From the NCBI RefSeq assembly GCF_037392515.1, contig NC_090290.1:36605253-36669252 (forward strand): a stretch of 64,000 nt of DNA, written 5' to 3'. Positions 1 to 11,590 of the stretch are shown here, piece by piece (positions within the stretch are counted from its first letter, which is position 1; each line of letters opens with the position of its first letter). The position numbers and the translations under genes are program-made. The notes beneath the pieces are model-generated. The model ran no database searches and was not told the origin of the DNA. It worked only from the letters and a program-made list of their open reading frames with translations. The stretch is from Haliotis asinina (taxonomy: Eukaryota; Mollusca; Gastropoda; Lepetellida; Haliotidae).

Positions 1-80
1 ATTTTATTTATTTGGGTTCTTTTATTTATTTATTTGTGTTTGTGCGTGACGTTATCCTTCTGGCTTTTTTTTATTAGTAT

Positions 81-225
81 GAGTTTGAGTTTGTGCCGAT
101 ACCTGTGGCGTTTCAGGTCTAGCATTGAATGTCACTCGAAATGGGCCTTACATACGGTACCCATCTGTGGAATCGAACCTTGGTTTTACATCGTGGTTTG
201 GTGTAGGCGGAAAACCTAAGGTGAT
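81..225 (+). repeat. Family 2 SINE-like fragment
   Basis: GAAATGGGCCTTACATACGG followed by a TGTGGAATCGAACC box matches the tRNA-like half of family 2 seen elsewhere in the window (for example 7423-7580). The GTGAGT end is worn away. It lies in the last visible intron of EF-hand gene A or just beyond that gene. Confidence 0.55.
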
Positions 226-396
226 GCAGATCCCAGACTTAACATTTTGGGTAGACCCACAGGTAGTGTCCTGACATAATTATCATGGTTTAAGCGAACT
301 GATATTGGGATCTATGTACAGAGGTTCCAGGTACGCCTATGGGAGGTAACTCGACGATGGATTATAACAGTGACGAGATCTCTCATTCCTACTTAC

Positions 397-2415
397 ATAT
401 ATTCTGACGAGTTCGGTGGAGCAAGTGCAGGAATCACTGCCAGAAATTCATCCAACGTGATTTTCCAGTTACCATCAGTATCCATATGCACAAAGGCGAG
501 CTGGAAAAGATAACAATAATACGAATAATAGTGATTCAGGAAAAGCATGTTACATATGCGAACCTCGCCTTTGAAATATCTCGCTTTCATCCCAGGTACA
601 CTGTCGCCAGATGACCTTGGTCTCGGTGCCCTTGGTTTGGTACCTCCTGATCTCTTGGCGCAAATTACGAGTGTGCCCGGGAGCACAACCCTTTTGACAA
701 TCTGGGTAATGCAGAAGGCTGCAGTGTTGGAGAGTCTACATAGTCTCCGGAACGTTCTTGGTGGGTTCGACTAGGCAGCGTTCCCTGGGAGAAGTCCCAT
801 TCGGGGCTGCGTGTAGAAGGGGCAGTGGCCCTGAGCTGATGATAAGCCTTACCAGCCTGAATGTGCCGAACCCTGTTTGCTGAGTTTTTCATCTGAATTT
901 GTAAAACATAATAATAATGAGAATATTTATAACGTGCCTTTCCCAGACTACATATCCTGCTCAAAACGCACAAACTGATCATTATTACCCCCGATAACCC
1001 AAGCTTCATGTCAGGCGTTGGAAGGTTCATACTCACCGGGTTTTCATCTTCTGCTGGGCGAACCGAAGCAATTTTTAACATACTCACTGACCCAACCAGA
1101 GGCCACACGTATCACACATGCATCGTTGTGAGGCAGGACTGAGGTCCTAGAAACTCCCAGAAGTCAAATTGCCAAACACTGATACCCATCCAAGATCTCT
1201 CCGCACCCCACGTAGTTTAACCTGATTTTTGACGTGAGCTCTACACACAGGACCACACACACCACGTGCACCACACAAAGAAGTCAAGGTCAAATACACA
1301 TGTTCAGAAATCGCAATTGCTTTTAGGCTCTGTTTTCTTATATATGTGACATACAAGTCATCTCTGTGTTTACGTGAGATTGATTACAGAATTTATTAAC
1401 ATTATCAATAAAAAGAATGAACAGATGTGGATTTAAAAATATGCGCCACATCAAACCACGTTATGTCTGACCAATCACGGCCTCTCACCAGATGCGGGAA
1501 AGTGACATTCAGAATGTGTTTTCTAAACATGCAACCTCTAAACGGCAATGCGGGATATTCTGAACGACAGCAAGGGATTGTACGACCCATTCCGTCCGAA
1601 TCATCGTCCATTTTCAGTGGATACACATTTTAACAGAAGAGACTTTGCATTCCTTTGCACTGGGAAGTACTACAGTATACAACCGAGGCCATTCTTAAGA
1701 TTTGTTTAGGTTTCGTACTCTGTGTAGAGAACTTTGTCAAGTTATAGCGTCCTTTGGAATTGAAGTCACGACTAGTGCTGAAAAGCTGGAGAAAATTCTT
1801 TTCTGATTGGCTGATGTCAATATTATGTTAGTAATTTCATTGGTCAATCAAAGTCGTCCTAGCGTAAGCTGTAATTGTATGTCCTCAGATGTCTTCGTCG
1901 GAAACGGTAGCTACGATTTGAATTCTGGGAGAACGGCATTTTTTCAGCATAGGGATTTCCTTATATCTGCTCATTGCATGAACAGGTCAAAATAAATATC
2001 CGCACCAGCATGAGAAAATATACTAAACAGCAAAAAAACGTAGCTCTGGTTTTTTTGTTGTTGTTTTTGTTGGGGTTTTTTCGTCAAGGTTTTTATAGAA
2101 GGCATCAACAGATATCATACTTACAGCAATGTCTTTTCTTGGTAGTCTATGGCCACAGATGATCAACAGCTTCTCAAACTCGTCAATGGTCAGTGCACCG
2201 TCTCCATTACCATATTCCGTGTCCACCTTCAGGAACAGGTCGATGTACACCTTCTTTTCTTCCTCTGGCAGTTTATTTCTCCCGACCAGAGGGCTGGGTG
2301 CGTTACTCGTGACGACCTGTGTTTGGTGGTGTACGCCGACCGTTCCAGGTATGGAGGTCGGTGCCTGCCCGGGGGAGGGGTCAAGGGCGAGGGGTAGAGA
2401 GTCCCTAGTGGTCAT
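397..2415 (-). CDS. EF-hand calcium-binding protein, calmodulin-like (gene A), partial at left edge
   Basis: Two coding exons are visible: 2125-2415 (97 codons, donor GTAAGT, phase 0) and 397-500 (104 bp, acceptor TTTTCCAG, donor GTAAGT, phase 2). The last exon, which should carry EF-hands 3 and 4, lies beyond position 1. The start at 2415 is chosen because a splice acceptor (CTATTCCAG) ends three bases before the ATG, so the 5' UTR probably begins in an upstream exon. Residues 1-50 are a Pro/Ser/Thr/Val-rich extension absent from paralogs B and C. The first EF-hand (D65-E79) has an enlarged loop with GNGDGAL. The second (D104 to E115) is DTDGNWKITLDE, with Trp109 in place of the usual Gly. 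By family knowledge such proteins bind calcium and act as sensors or buffers; the partner is unknown. Splice phases and the second-exon length match genes B and C exactly, which supports common origin. Confidence 0.85.
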
Positions 2416-2418
2416 ATT

Positions 2419-2759
2419 CTGGAATAGGAGACAATCGAATTTACGAACAAGAAAGAGGCCTTAAACGTGTTAATAGAAACTGATTTATGAAGACTCTTCT
2501 TTTTGATGATGGTGAAACAGTCTCGTTTGTGGGGACTGGTTTCTGCCTAGAGCTAGTTTAGGGGAATTGGCTTCGGGTCGCCACGCCTTCAAGAACAGAG
2601 GTGTTCTCAGGAAAAGCAGATATCTTTGTTAGGTCAACGAACACACATTTAATCAATAGGTATTTTAGACAAATAATTCAGACAAATAAATATATCAGTG
2701 GAGAAACTATTCAACTGAAAGTGCAAACAATATGAAAAGGCATCTTTGATGGGCGTTTT
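2419..2759. other. No gene seen; 5' flank of gene A
   Basis: Upstream of gene A on the minus strand. A 5' UTR exon is expected somewhere here or further right because of the acceptor next to the ATG, but I cannot locate it or a convincing TATA box. Confidence 0.3.
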
Positions 2760-3316
2760 CGAAGTTGAGTTGATGAAGAATGGTGACAATTTTATTGATG
2801 TAGAACTTCTTTATTCTGTGAAAGGCGACGTTCTAATGTCGTCATGCAAGACGTAGTGATATATGAGAGTGAGTGAGTGAGGTTATTTTTCCAGCTATAT
2901 GGCGGCGGTCTGTAAATAATCGAGTCTGGACCGGACAATCCAGTGACCATCCAGTGATGAGGATCGATCTGTGCAATTGGGAACCGATGACATGTGTCAA
3001 CCAAGCCAGCGAGCCTGACCACCCGAAGCCGTTAGTCGCCTCTTATGACAAGCACACTCGCCTTTTCTGGCAAGCATGGGTTGCAGAAGGCCTATTCTAC
3101 CCCGGGACCTTCACGGGTCTGATATATGAGAAACAAGTGAAGAGAACATATACATGAGCCGGTATTATTCATCCCCAATCTATTGTGATAAGGTACAAAT
3201 ATTCTGTATTTCATTCTGGTGTATCATATGCTTGACGACATTAGAATCTATGTAGAAGCCTTCACTATGCACATTGTCAATAAAGAAGTTTATATCAGAA
3301 TTGCCATCATTCTTAA
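2760..3316. mobile_element. Inverted-repeat element interrupted by a SINE
   Basis: The left arm (about 2760-2853, with GTTCTAATGTCGTCATGCAAG) and the right arm (about 3226-3316, with GCTTGACGACATTAGAATCT) are diverged reverse complements over roughly 85 bp. Both also contain ATAAAGAAGTT/AACTTCTTTAT. A family 1 SINE sits between them at 2868-3119. This looks like a non-autonomous inverted-repeat element that was later hit by the SINE. Confidence 0.55.
2868..3119 (+). mobile_element. Family 1 SINE-like element with target-site duplication
   Basis: Nearly full-length: GAGTGAGTGAG start, GGCGGTCTGTAAATAATCGA core and GACCTTCACGGGTC end. It is flanked by an 11-bp direct repeat, TGATATATGAG, at 2857-2867 and 3120-3130, the mark expected of a retroposed insertion. 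This is the best-defined copy for setting element ends. Confidence 0.8.
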
Positions 3317-3838
3317 TTCGACAACACCAAGATATACCTACAGATAATAGAAACATACTGAATTCAGAATGTTAACGCCATACTCTTTGTACAAGCACTG
3401 ATTGTAAACAAACACGATTATATTTCGTTTAATGAAAGGATTTAATATTTCAATAAACCATTTTATTGCCACTCTAATGATGGTCGTTAAACCTAATGGG
3501 GTAAAAAGATTACACACACACACAGAGAGCACACCACCCCCTTTGTTACACATGCAAGGACGAAACGGGACTAATAGCGTGTCCCAGATATGTTATAATA
3601 GGTGCTCATTCAATCGGAAGATATGTGAGGGGGTGCTTGACTACGTTCGTCTGTATGTGTATTTTTACTGAGCTGTTGATGTTTTATTACAGTCATCAGC
3701 AGTATTGTACGCGATATCTGCTCTTCTACTCGTTCAACGTGACCTGATCCAGAGAATACTAATGCATTGCATGACTGTATAACAACTGGTTGGGTCTATT
3801 ATTGAGAAGGGGTGCACCTTTGTCAATTGATTGTCAAC
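3317..3838. other. No gene seen
   Basis: AT-rich sequence with a short CA run near 3512-3522. No recognisable protein or RNA. Confidence 0.3.
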
Positions 3839-3990
3839 ATGACCGAACAGTCGAGGCAAGGTCGCCGTTTAACATATCAGGGTCGTGAAATCGTGAGCAA
3901 TGTCTCAATTTTCTTTGAAGAAAAGAAACTACTGATGGATTTCCGATGTATGCATGCATCGCATGAAAGCACAGTTAACAATTGTCTTTG
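3839..3990 (+). pseudogene. Possible transposase N-terminal remnant
   Basis: The reading frame MTEQSRQGRRLTYQGREIVS followed by NVSIFFEE resembles the N-terminal helix-turn-helix start of Tc1-like DDE transposases (a basic GRxLT..RE.V.NV pattern). It is short, and no catalytic part follows. Confidence 0.35.
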
Positions 3991-4329
3991 CTCCCCTATT
4001 TAATAAAGTTAACTCGACTCGCCGTTTGTGCCATTTGACCCCCCGAGTCATGCATATATGAAGTAAAGCTGTAATGCACAGATATGTTTCTATATCTGAA
4101 AAATCCCCTGGTTTCAGTTTCGATAATAAAGAGATAACTCAAACGATACTGAACAAAATATGTGTTTATATTGTCGAGTTTCATAGCCAACTAACACCTG
4201 GAGAGCGTGATCTAAGTCTGGAGGAGTTACGTCCCTTGTATGTGATGTGTCGCTATGTTATGTATCAATATATGGTTAAGTGGGAACTTTTACTCTGATA
4301 CGATCCTTCCTTACGTGAAGATAACCACT

Positions 4330-4494
4330 TTGCGCCGCACTCAACAATATTCCATCTATGTGGTGGAGGTCTGTAAATAATCACGTCTGGACCATGCGAT
4401 CCTGTGATAAACAGCATAGATGTACGGCGTTAGTCGCCTTTTACGACAAGCATGGGTTACTGCAGATCAGTTCTAACCCGGATGTTCACAGGTC
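4330..4494 (+). repeat. Family 1 SINE-like, internally deleted
   Basis: GCGCCGCACTCAACAATATTCC then GGAGGTCTGTAAATAATCACG. The middle part (GCATCGATC to the GACCACCCGATC section) is missing, and the copy resumes at GTTAGTCGCC and ends near GATGTTCACAGGTC. Confidence 0.7.
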
Positions 4495-4733
4495 AAACCG
4501 ACTAAAGTACGTTAGAGGCCTCAGCTGTGGTCGTCTGCTCTTGACTACTCTGACTGCAGTGACTTGTGGCGATCTGTCGATCAGTTCCAAAAGATATAAC
4601 TTCCTTGCACAGTATACAGTTATACCAACTCAAAAGTGCATGACTAGACTAAACTATCCAGTGATCAACGGCATGAACATCGGCCTACATAAGTGGGATA
4701 CGATGACTCAACCCCAATATATACTTACGATTA

Positions 4734-4865
4734 TATACTAGACAAAAATAGTTTGGGATATTATATATTTTGAAACCAAAAACAGTGATATATTTATTTA
4801 TTGACACCCGGATAACATACCAATCATCAAAATACCAATATTAATGACTTATCTTGTCCAGTATA
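4734..4865. mobile_element. MITE, copy 1 of a three-copy family
   Basis: About 130 bp with terminal inverted repeats: TACTAGACAAAAATAGTTTG at the left and the complement of TACTGGACAAGATAAGTCAT at the right. TA flanks fit a mariner/Tc1-type target. Related copies lie at 40909-41039 and 55747-55880. Confidence 0.65.
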
Positions 4866-5011
4866 GTTAAACTGTAGACATTTAAATACTCGATACTATT
4901 ATCATACTCTACTCAAGAAGGGAAATGCGGGTCCTTTGAACATAATGTAGTCAAAAAGGTGGACGAAATACCTGAATATTTGTATACTCACAACTAACGC
5001 ATGCACATACC

Positions 5012-5125
5012 CAACATAGCCTAGTGGGTAAAGCGTTGACAACCCGAACACCCGGGTTCGATTCCCCAGAGGTATACAATGTGTGAAGCCAAATTCAAGT
5101 ATCCCCTGAAATTGCTGAGTGAGTT
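5012..5125 (-). repeat. Family 2 SINE-like, reverse orientation
   Basis: On the plus strand it reads CATAGCCTAGTGGGTAAAGC and then CCGGGTTCGATTCCC, the reverse of the tRNA-like half. It is head-to-head with the copy at 5150-5285. Confidence 0.65.
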
Positions 5126-5149
5126 ATTGAGTCTAGTTTTAAGCCGGTT

Positions 5150-5285
5150 TTTTTCTGCAATTTTCGGCAATATGATGGCGAGAGAAGCAGACATGGGCTT
5201 CTGACACTGTACCCATGTGAGGAATCGAACCCGGGTCTGCGGAGTGACTAGTGAACGCTTTAACCACGAGGCCACCCCACGGCCT
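5150..5285 (+). repeat. Family 2 SINE-like
   Basis: Contains GGCAATATGATGGCG, TGTACCCATGTGAGGAATCG and ACGCTTTAACCACGAGGCC. It is followed within 35 bp by a 21-bp minisatellite. Confidence 0.7.
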
Positions 5286-5317
5286 GATATTGCAAGAATA
5301 TTACAAAGGTGGTTAAA

Positions 5318-5522
5318 CATCAGCAACAACACATTAATCATCAGCAACAACACATTAAACATCAGCAACAACACATTAATCATCAGCAACAACACATTAA
5401 TCATCAGCAACAACACATTAATCATCAGCAACAACACATTAAACATCAGCAACAACACATTAAACATCAGCAACAACACATTAATCATCAGCAACAACAC
5501 ATTAAACGTCAGCAACAACAAC
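5318..5522. repeat. 21-bp minisatellite, about 9.7 copies
   Basis: The unit is CATCAGCAACAACACATTAA plus one base (T or A). Copies differ mainly at that T/A position. Because 21 is a multiple of three, it creates open frames on both strands (HQQQHIN-type and LLLMFNV-type) that I do not regard as genes. Confidence 0.95.
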
Positions 5523-6390
5523 TGATGCCAAATAAATGACAATATTGCCTAGTAAAACTATATTAAACTCGATGAGATGGGGGTTGAACTGATCTGAAAT
5601 ATCCACAATAGACTAATGTCTGACAGTTTCATTAAAACACAACATGACAGTCTGTCTTTAACGTTGTATACATGGGGTGACATTTGGTGACATTTTTAAT
5701 TCTACCCTACTAATATTACATGTTACATCAACAAATACACAAGATTACAAATAACATCTACAAAAACACGAAAATGAATTGTATATGAATTATATTCATA
5801 AATGAATATATGACAAATATGGTAGAATTTTAAACTTTATTGCAAATGGTTTAAACATATTTGTATCTCAGAGAATCGGTAAAGATATGACCTGGATCGG
5901 TAATAAGGCAAAACGTGTACATATCAATACCTCTCCAGGTTATGTCTTGAAATGGTTTAAGCATTGAATACTAAACTCTCACCTCAAAGATTTGGGAACA
6001 AACTGAACGCGTATTCTGCCATTGCAGCATGAGTTGTCATAAACTAAATTGTTTTATAACCCCAGTGCCCTAGGTCCTATCTGATTACTTTTATGACCGA
6101 ATTCTCTAATACACGTTATACAGACAGAACAGAACAAAAACTCAAACCTTGGCGTTGTAATCTGCGGCTCCAACCTTGTCTATGTATGGTGCGTCTCGTG
6201 AAAGATACCTACTATCCCCAACTTCTGTATGTATGTAGATATGCGTCAGCAGATATTGTGTTACGAGCAACCGCCATCACGTATTCATTGAATCTGTTGC
6301 CATTTCTAATGTGCATCCAACAGAATCAAGTCCGATCTCTAAAGCAGAAATTAGAACTGAAAACTCATATCTTCACGGCAAAGATTTGCG
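5523..6390. other. No gene seen
   Basis: AT-rich. The open frame at 6093-6404 has no recognisable domain or splice context. Confidence 0.3.
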
Positions 6391-6548
6391 ATGGGATAGT
6401 CTAGTGGTTATAGCGTTTGCTCGTCACCCCGAAGACCTGGCTTCGATTCCCAACATGGGTTACAATGTGTGAAGCCCATTCCTGGTGTCCCCGCTGTGAA
6501 AAGGCTAGAACATTGGTAAAAGCGGCATAAAACTATACTCACTCATTC
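6391..6548 (-). repeat. Family 2 SINE-like
   Basis: Reverse orientation: GATAGTCTAGTGGTTATAGC, then GGCTTCGATTCCC, ending with AAAGCGGCATAAAAC and ACTCACTCATTC. Confidence 0.75.
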
Positions 6549-6928
6549 ACATTTGTGTTTAAAGTTGAATTCACACAGAAACATTGTCTAATTGTTTATA
6601 ATATATATTCATCATAACATACACATTTGATAAATAGATCTTAAGGGCATTATAATTAATTGAATGTAACAGACATCAATTTATCAACAGTGTATGGAGA
6701 TTGATACATGAAACAATTCCAGGACGAACATATTCAAGGGTTATTCAGTTGCAAGCTCATCACCAAAACAGCGTCAAGCTTGTTATTGGAACATATGACA
6801 TGCATTAAACACATATGGATTACTGCTCATAGTGTCGTGTCAGCCTTGTGGAACCCATGCAACATATGTGACTCCAATATTCAGAGGAGTAATTCATGAA
6901 CACAGGATAGCAGTATGCATGTCGGGCG

Positions 6929-7169
6929 TGAGTGAGTGAGTTTAGTTTTATGCCGCACTCAGCAATATTCCAGCTATATGGAGGCGGTCTGTAAATAATC
7001 GAGTCTGGACCAGACAATCCAGTGACCAACAACATGAGCATCGATCTGCGCAATTGGGAACTTATGACATGTGCCAACCAAGTCAGCGAACCTGACCACC
7101 CGATCCCGTTAGTACGAAAAGCATGGGTTACTGAAGGCCAGTGTTCTAAACCGGACCTTCACTGTCGTA
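6929..7169 (+). mobile_element. Family 1 SINE-like, nearly full length
   Basis: Runs from GAGTGAGTGAGTTTAG to CGGACCTTCACTG. GGGCGTGA occurs at both flanks (6924-6931 and 7170-7177) and may be the target-site duplication. It has a small deletion in the GTCGCCTCTTACGACAAG stretch. Confidence 0.75.
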
Positions 7170-7422
7170 GGGCGTGAAAGACCAGATTTAGACTAGTACA
7201 GACACAGGTATGTACCTTCCGTGATATTGTAAAATTTGACAGCAACGTGAAACCAGGCACGCTCTACTTACGAAAAGTCCGTATTCTGCAGCTTTAAGTT
7301 TTTCGTGGAATTCAAAGTGTCCCAATTAATCCTGCCCATTATCACCAGCTGATGCCGAAAGGGACTTTTACTTGTTTTAGACACGAATGAGACGGTCCAC
7401 GGTTTGGGAGGAGATCAAGATA

Positions 7423-7580
7423 TGAGTGAGTGGGCAAGATTGCATATTGCGATATTGCAGCAATGTCAAGACTGGGGAAATCTAGAAATGGGCTTCAGAG
7501 ATTGTACCCACGTAGGGAATCGAACCCGGATCTTCAGCATAACGACCTCTTCAACCACTGGGCTACCCCACTGGCCACCA
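7423..7580 (+). repeat. Family 2 SINE-like
   Basis: ATGAGTGAGTGGGCAAG, then GATATTGCAGCAATGTC, GGGAATCGAACCCGGATCTT and CTGGGCTACCCCACTGGC. This copy shows the tRNA-like half well. Confidence 0.75.
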
Positions 7581-8005
7581 TGCTATTACACCTGAGCCCA
7601 GATGTAGAGACATGGCATCACGTCTATTTAACGCTTGACTCCCAAATTCCTTAAATATCTAGCTGAATTGATGATACTCGCAACCTTTCGTTCTTATGTC
7701 TGTCGAGGACACCTGACAGTGAGCTTAACAGTCCCCGTTTTGTCCTTAAAGGCACAATGTCACGCTTTTTCGACAATATTTTGGCCTGTAATATATACTC
7801 ATATGCAGAAGTAACGCAAGTCAAGTATAAAGAATACCTGTATGTAATATTCAACATTTAATACAAGAAATGCAAACAGGGTCAGAAAGTCAACAAATTG
7901 AGTGAAGATATTACATTGGCTAAGAGGACTGATGATATCAGTAAGTTTTAGAAAGGTAAAGGGATTGACAAGAACGAATCTCCCTGGTTTTGATTTGTAA
8001 TGTGT
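7581..8005. other. No gene seen
   Basis: Unique-looking sequence without a recognisable coding frame. Confidence 0.3.
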
Positions 8006-8215
8006 CTATCTTGTCGAGGGCGCGGTGACCCTAGGACAACCGCTAAGAGGAAGGTCATCCGTGGTCTGTGTTGTGTTGAATCGATGCTGGACACGGTAAA
8101 TCGTGGTTATGTTTACATCGAAATAACGGGCAACATCCTGAACAGACACTCCAGCTTCAAAACGCTTGAGAACCTGGTCTCTTTCAATTTGAGTTAAGCG
8201 TGGCGTATGTATATT
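8006..8215 (-). pseudogene. Tc1/mariner-like transposase fragment (helix-turn-helix part)
   Basis: The minus frame contains RLTQIERDQVLKRFEAGVS, VQDVARYFDVNITTIYRV and a DLPLSGCPRVT stretch. Together these form the paired-like N-terminal DNA-binding domain plus the GRPR-type linker typical of Tc1-like transposases (here SGCPR). About 65 residues survive. The DDE catalytic domain is absent, so it is a dead fragment. A second Tc1-like piece lies 1 kb to the right in the opposite orientation. Confidence 0.75.
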
Positions 8216-8296
8216 GTTGAACAAGGAGTGATAGGTCCAGCTTTGGGGCAGTCTAAAACCCAGTGGTGGTGACAATTCCTGCATGTTCGATGTCAT

Positions 8297-9119
8297 GACA
8301 TGACACTCACGTGTTTATTGGTATGGTGCGTTTTGTTGATTCCTTTTATTGATTTTTATTCAGGCCTCCCAACATTATTAATAACACAATCAGGCTTCAC
8401 TGCATGCCAAAACCCCTGCGATCGGCCTGAAAATGATGATTAAGATTTCGAACTGTATATAGATGCATGGGTAGAGAGTAGGCGGAGAGGTATTTTCAGG
8501 AGCTGTCAGAAAAACTGCCAGAATCCACAGCGGTGTACCGAAGATCGACAAGGGGGTGGAATGACAGAGAAACATTTTCTTTAAGACAAATAATATATTC
8601 TGTTTGCAGAGGTCAGGAAAAGTTGAAATACCGTTGTGCCAACATAAGACCAACACTACGTTGGGTCAAGTAAGCCATAGTTTAGTGTGATGTTCCATTC
8701 ACTGGCCCAACAATGAGCCAACATGATGGGTCCATCGTCAGTTCGACAACCATGGGCCAACCAAACCGGTGATTAAGGGCCAGCGGTGGACCATCATATC
8801 AATGCTCTCTGGGGTACCTCTAACTGAACCTTGTGAACACAGAACAGACATTTTATTCTAAACGTTACATGCAGCGACACAGAGAACAAACGACATATTG
8901 ATACACAAACTAACCAGCACACGAAAGTACACAAGTGTATTTGTTGCTGCAATCCCAAATTTGTGTTCTAACTAGTAAAATTATTGAAGAACACTGATTA
9001 TGTAGAACGCAGTCATGATGTTTCGTTTGCCAAAATGCAACTAAAAACATTTGCTCGTTTTGCACGGATTTTGCAAATCGTGATGATTGTCCTATGCACG
9101 AGCAATTTTTGTACAGAGG
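8297..9119. other. No gene seen
   Basis: No domain recognised. A compact GC-richer stretch near 8700-8815 with several GGGCCAAC/GAGCCAAC motifs may be an unclassified repeat. Confidence 0.3.
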
Positions 9120-9545
9120 GTATCAAACCTTTTTCCCGTGGAGACTGAACGACCACTTGACAAAAATCTCACGAGAAAACGCCAAGACTGACATCGGCGC
9201 AACGAGAACGGGCCACAGGCATGTCACAAGGACAATGTTTGCAAGGACAATGTTTGCAAGGACAAACCATAACTCGACAATGTGAGAGCCCAGACATGTG
9301 ATCGACCCAGAAGTGGACGTCCCAGAGTCACAGCACTCCTAGAGGATCGCTATCTGCAGGTTATTCACCTACGTAACTGGATGTTGACGGTGACGTCATC
9401 TGCAGTCACATCATTGGGTCATCACGTAAGCCAATTCACAGTGACAAGACGACTTCGTGCTCCTGGCATATGGACCCTGCGACCGCTGCGTTGAATGACC
9501 TCGTCCTTCCAGGGTCGTACGAACCTTCTGCACTGGTCATAACTA
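9120..9545 (+). pseudogene. Tc1-like transposase fragment
   Basis: The frame DRPRSGRPRVTALLEDRYLQ then VIHLRN, TVTRRLRAPGI and RPLR is the second half of a Tc1 DNA-binding region: the GRPR AT-hook linker followed by the second helix-turn-helix. The upstream frame (ISRENAKTDIGATRTGH) and the downstream frame (FQGRTNLLHWS) look like parts of the same element in shifted frames. Short direct repeats of CAAGGACAATGTTTG at about 9228-9265 interrupt it. Confidence 0.65.
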
Positions 9546-10440
9546 CATCGCTGTTTATTGTTACAATGTCATTTTACTGATAAAACACGTGTATTGCAGC
9601 GTGCTTCAACATACATTTTCCATTTCATCAGAGGGTTTTGTTATTTTTAATCCTTTTTGAAGAAACACAACCTTTGTACTTTCTTTTGCTTCTCAGTTTA
9701 TTAAAACATTGAACAAAGTCCAGTTTGATCAATTTTGCATCTAATTAGTTAAATGGTGAATGATCATATTTCATTAGAAACTCAAACATTTCACAATTAA
9801 GATGTTTACAGAAACATTGGGAAAGAAATTAATGTCTAAGGGAATTTAGGGCTGGTCAAAATAGCGTAATATGGAGTTCATCACAGAGGGAAGATGAATG
9901 CAGATGTCTATCTGTTATATCTTTCAATTCCGTAACAACGTCCTGTTTCAATGGGCAACCAGTGGTTAAAGTCAAACAGAGTCTATAGTAATAAGGTCAT
10001 TGTAACAAATAAGGTTCTAAAAAAGAGAATGCTTGTATATTATATAGTCATAATGATACCTGCTGACGTCATCTCCCCACTGACGACGTCAGTGAGAAGA
10101 CATATGTTGGCGTGTATGGAGGCCCAGTGTGGTCACACCTGCTAGTGATAACGTGTCTCTTGGCCACTGTTTCATTATGTGCCTCTATTGCGCTGTTTAA
10201 ATGAAATCACATCTGTGTATTTTTCAATTTTGAACCCTTTCGCTCTTTCCTAATAAACTGAGAGAAATAATTTCAGATATCACCACATCGGTGATAACTT
10301 TCCTTTGCCCGGAGGTTTACACTGTGGCTGTAGAATCAATGAACAGTCTAGACATGCTTGACTTAGACTGTTTAAACATTCCAAAACCACCAGTCTTAGT
10401 TATCAAGCATCATTTTCTTTTCTAATTGTTGTCCCTCATC
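9546..10440. other. No gene seen
   Basis: AT-rich, no coding frame recognised. GACGTCA motifs cluster near 10060-10090 (TGACGTCATC, TGACGACGTCAGTG), probably by chance. Confidence 0.3.
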
Positions 10441-10650
10441 TCACATTACACCTGGCCCCGATTTCTCGAAACAAATTTAAGTCTGAGTTTTGACTTAAGT
10501 CTGAGATTTTACTCAAATTTGAGAAAACACATTTCTCAGAATGAACTGATATCGGCACAAAACTCAAACTACAGGAACAATTTGAGTTTTGTGAATAGAT
10601 TACTTAATTGGTTTGGGTTTTATAGGTAAAAAAAATACATTTGAGTTAAA
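10441..10650. repeat. Possible interspersed repeat with internal inverted motifs
   Basis: Starts CCCCGATTTCTCGAAACAAA and contains many short inverted copies of CTCAAATTTGAG and AAAACTCAAA/TTTGAGTTTT. It resembles an unclassified hairpin-rich repeat; its borders are guesses. Confidence 0.35.
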
Positions 10651-11461
10651 ACTTCAGCTGTTTCAAATTGTGAAATACCATGCCCAGCCCCCTGTGGTTC
10701 GGATGACTATCACTAAGATGTGATTATTGCCGTCACTGTCTACATTGCTGCAATCACTGTGTTATAAAGCCTCTGAACTTAAACTGCAACACAATTGTGT
10801 ACTTTTGTAATGATTTACTTACTATATAGTTATTTTCAAAATAGAACGTTTGTTAATAAAATTCTTTCTTGTTTTTCTTGTTTTGTTTTGTTTTGTTTTG
10901 TTATTTCAGACATTTCGATTTTGGACTGATTCAAGGTTAGCTTTGAAAATGAACATGTCTGAAAATGAACACGGTAACAAAAATGACCTTGCTAACACAC
11001 AGGCGACAGATATCGCCGTCTCTATAACATCACAGACACATCCTTACTACCTCCAGCATCTCGACAGGTACTGTTCTCTTTCGTTTGGGCACGCGTCAAA
11101 ATAACCCTTACTTCTTAGCTGACACCTCTCGTTAGGCATACAGTCCAGAATTTTACATACAAAGACTGTCTCTCCCGCATATGCATTTGTGCCCATTTTT
11201 AGAGCATCGCGAAACACTCCCTCGATGGCCACCCACTTCCGGTTATGACCCTTTATCGCCTTATACTAATGGTGTTCCCTTGCAGTCTGAAATGTGAGTC
11301 AAATGGTTTAAGCTGCTTCGAGCAGTAACATCATGATGTGATATGTTTGTAGTGGGAAGGGTGTGAAGGTGTTCATGGTGACTGACCTTCGCAACTAAGC
11401 TTTACCAGTCCGCCCTGGGATTCGAACTGACAGTCACAGGATCCTGCCCGGGGAACACTAT
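10651..11461. other. No gene seen
   Basis: Contains a short TTTTG run (10875-10905). The frame at 10850-11104 shows no known domain. Confidence 0.3.
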
Positions 11462-11590
11462 AGCGAGTGAGTGTAGTTATACGCATTTTAGCAATATTCC
11501 ATCAATATCACAGAGTGGAACACCAGAAATGGACTTTACACACTGAACCCACGTTGGAAATCGAACATCAAGCGTTTGAAGACCAATGTC
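11462..11590 (+). repeat. Family 2 SINE-like
   Basis: GCGAGTGAGTGTAGTTATACG, TTTAGCAATATTCCATC, then GTTGGAAATCGAACATC. It is diverged and has lost the last tRNA-like segment. Confidence 0.7.

Noticed and set aside
665-1108. Additional coding exon of gene A on the minus strand
   Set aside because: The frame has no EF-hand features, and the two flanking exons already join in phase with the same structure as genes B and C; this is intron.
5318-5522. CRISPR-like look of regularly spaced repeats (also at 35020-35545 and 39976-40120)
   Set aside because: The units are directly tandem with no unique spacers and the DNA is animal; these are minisatellites.
5021-5542. Leu/Asn-rich frame on the minus strand
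   Set aside because: It is the reverse reading of the 21-bp minisatellite joined to two SINEs.
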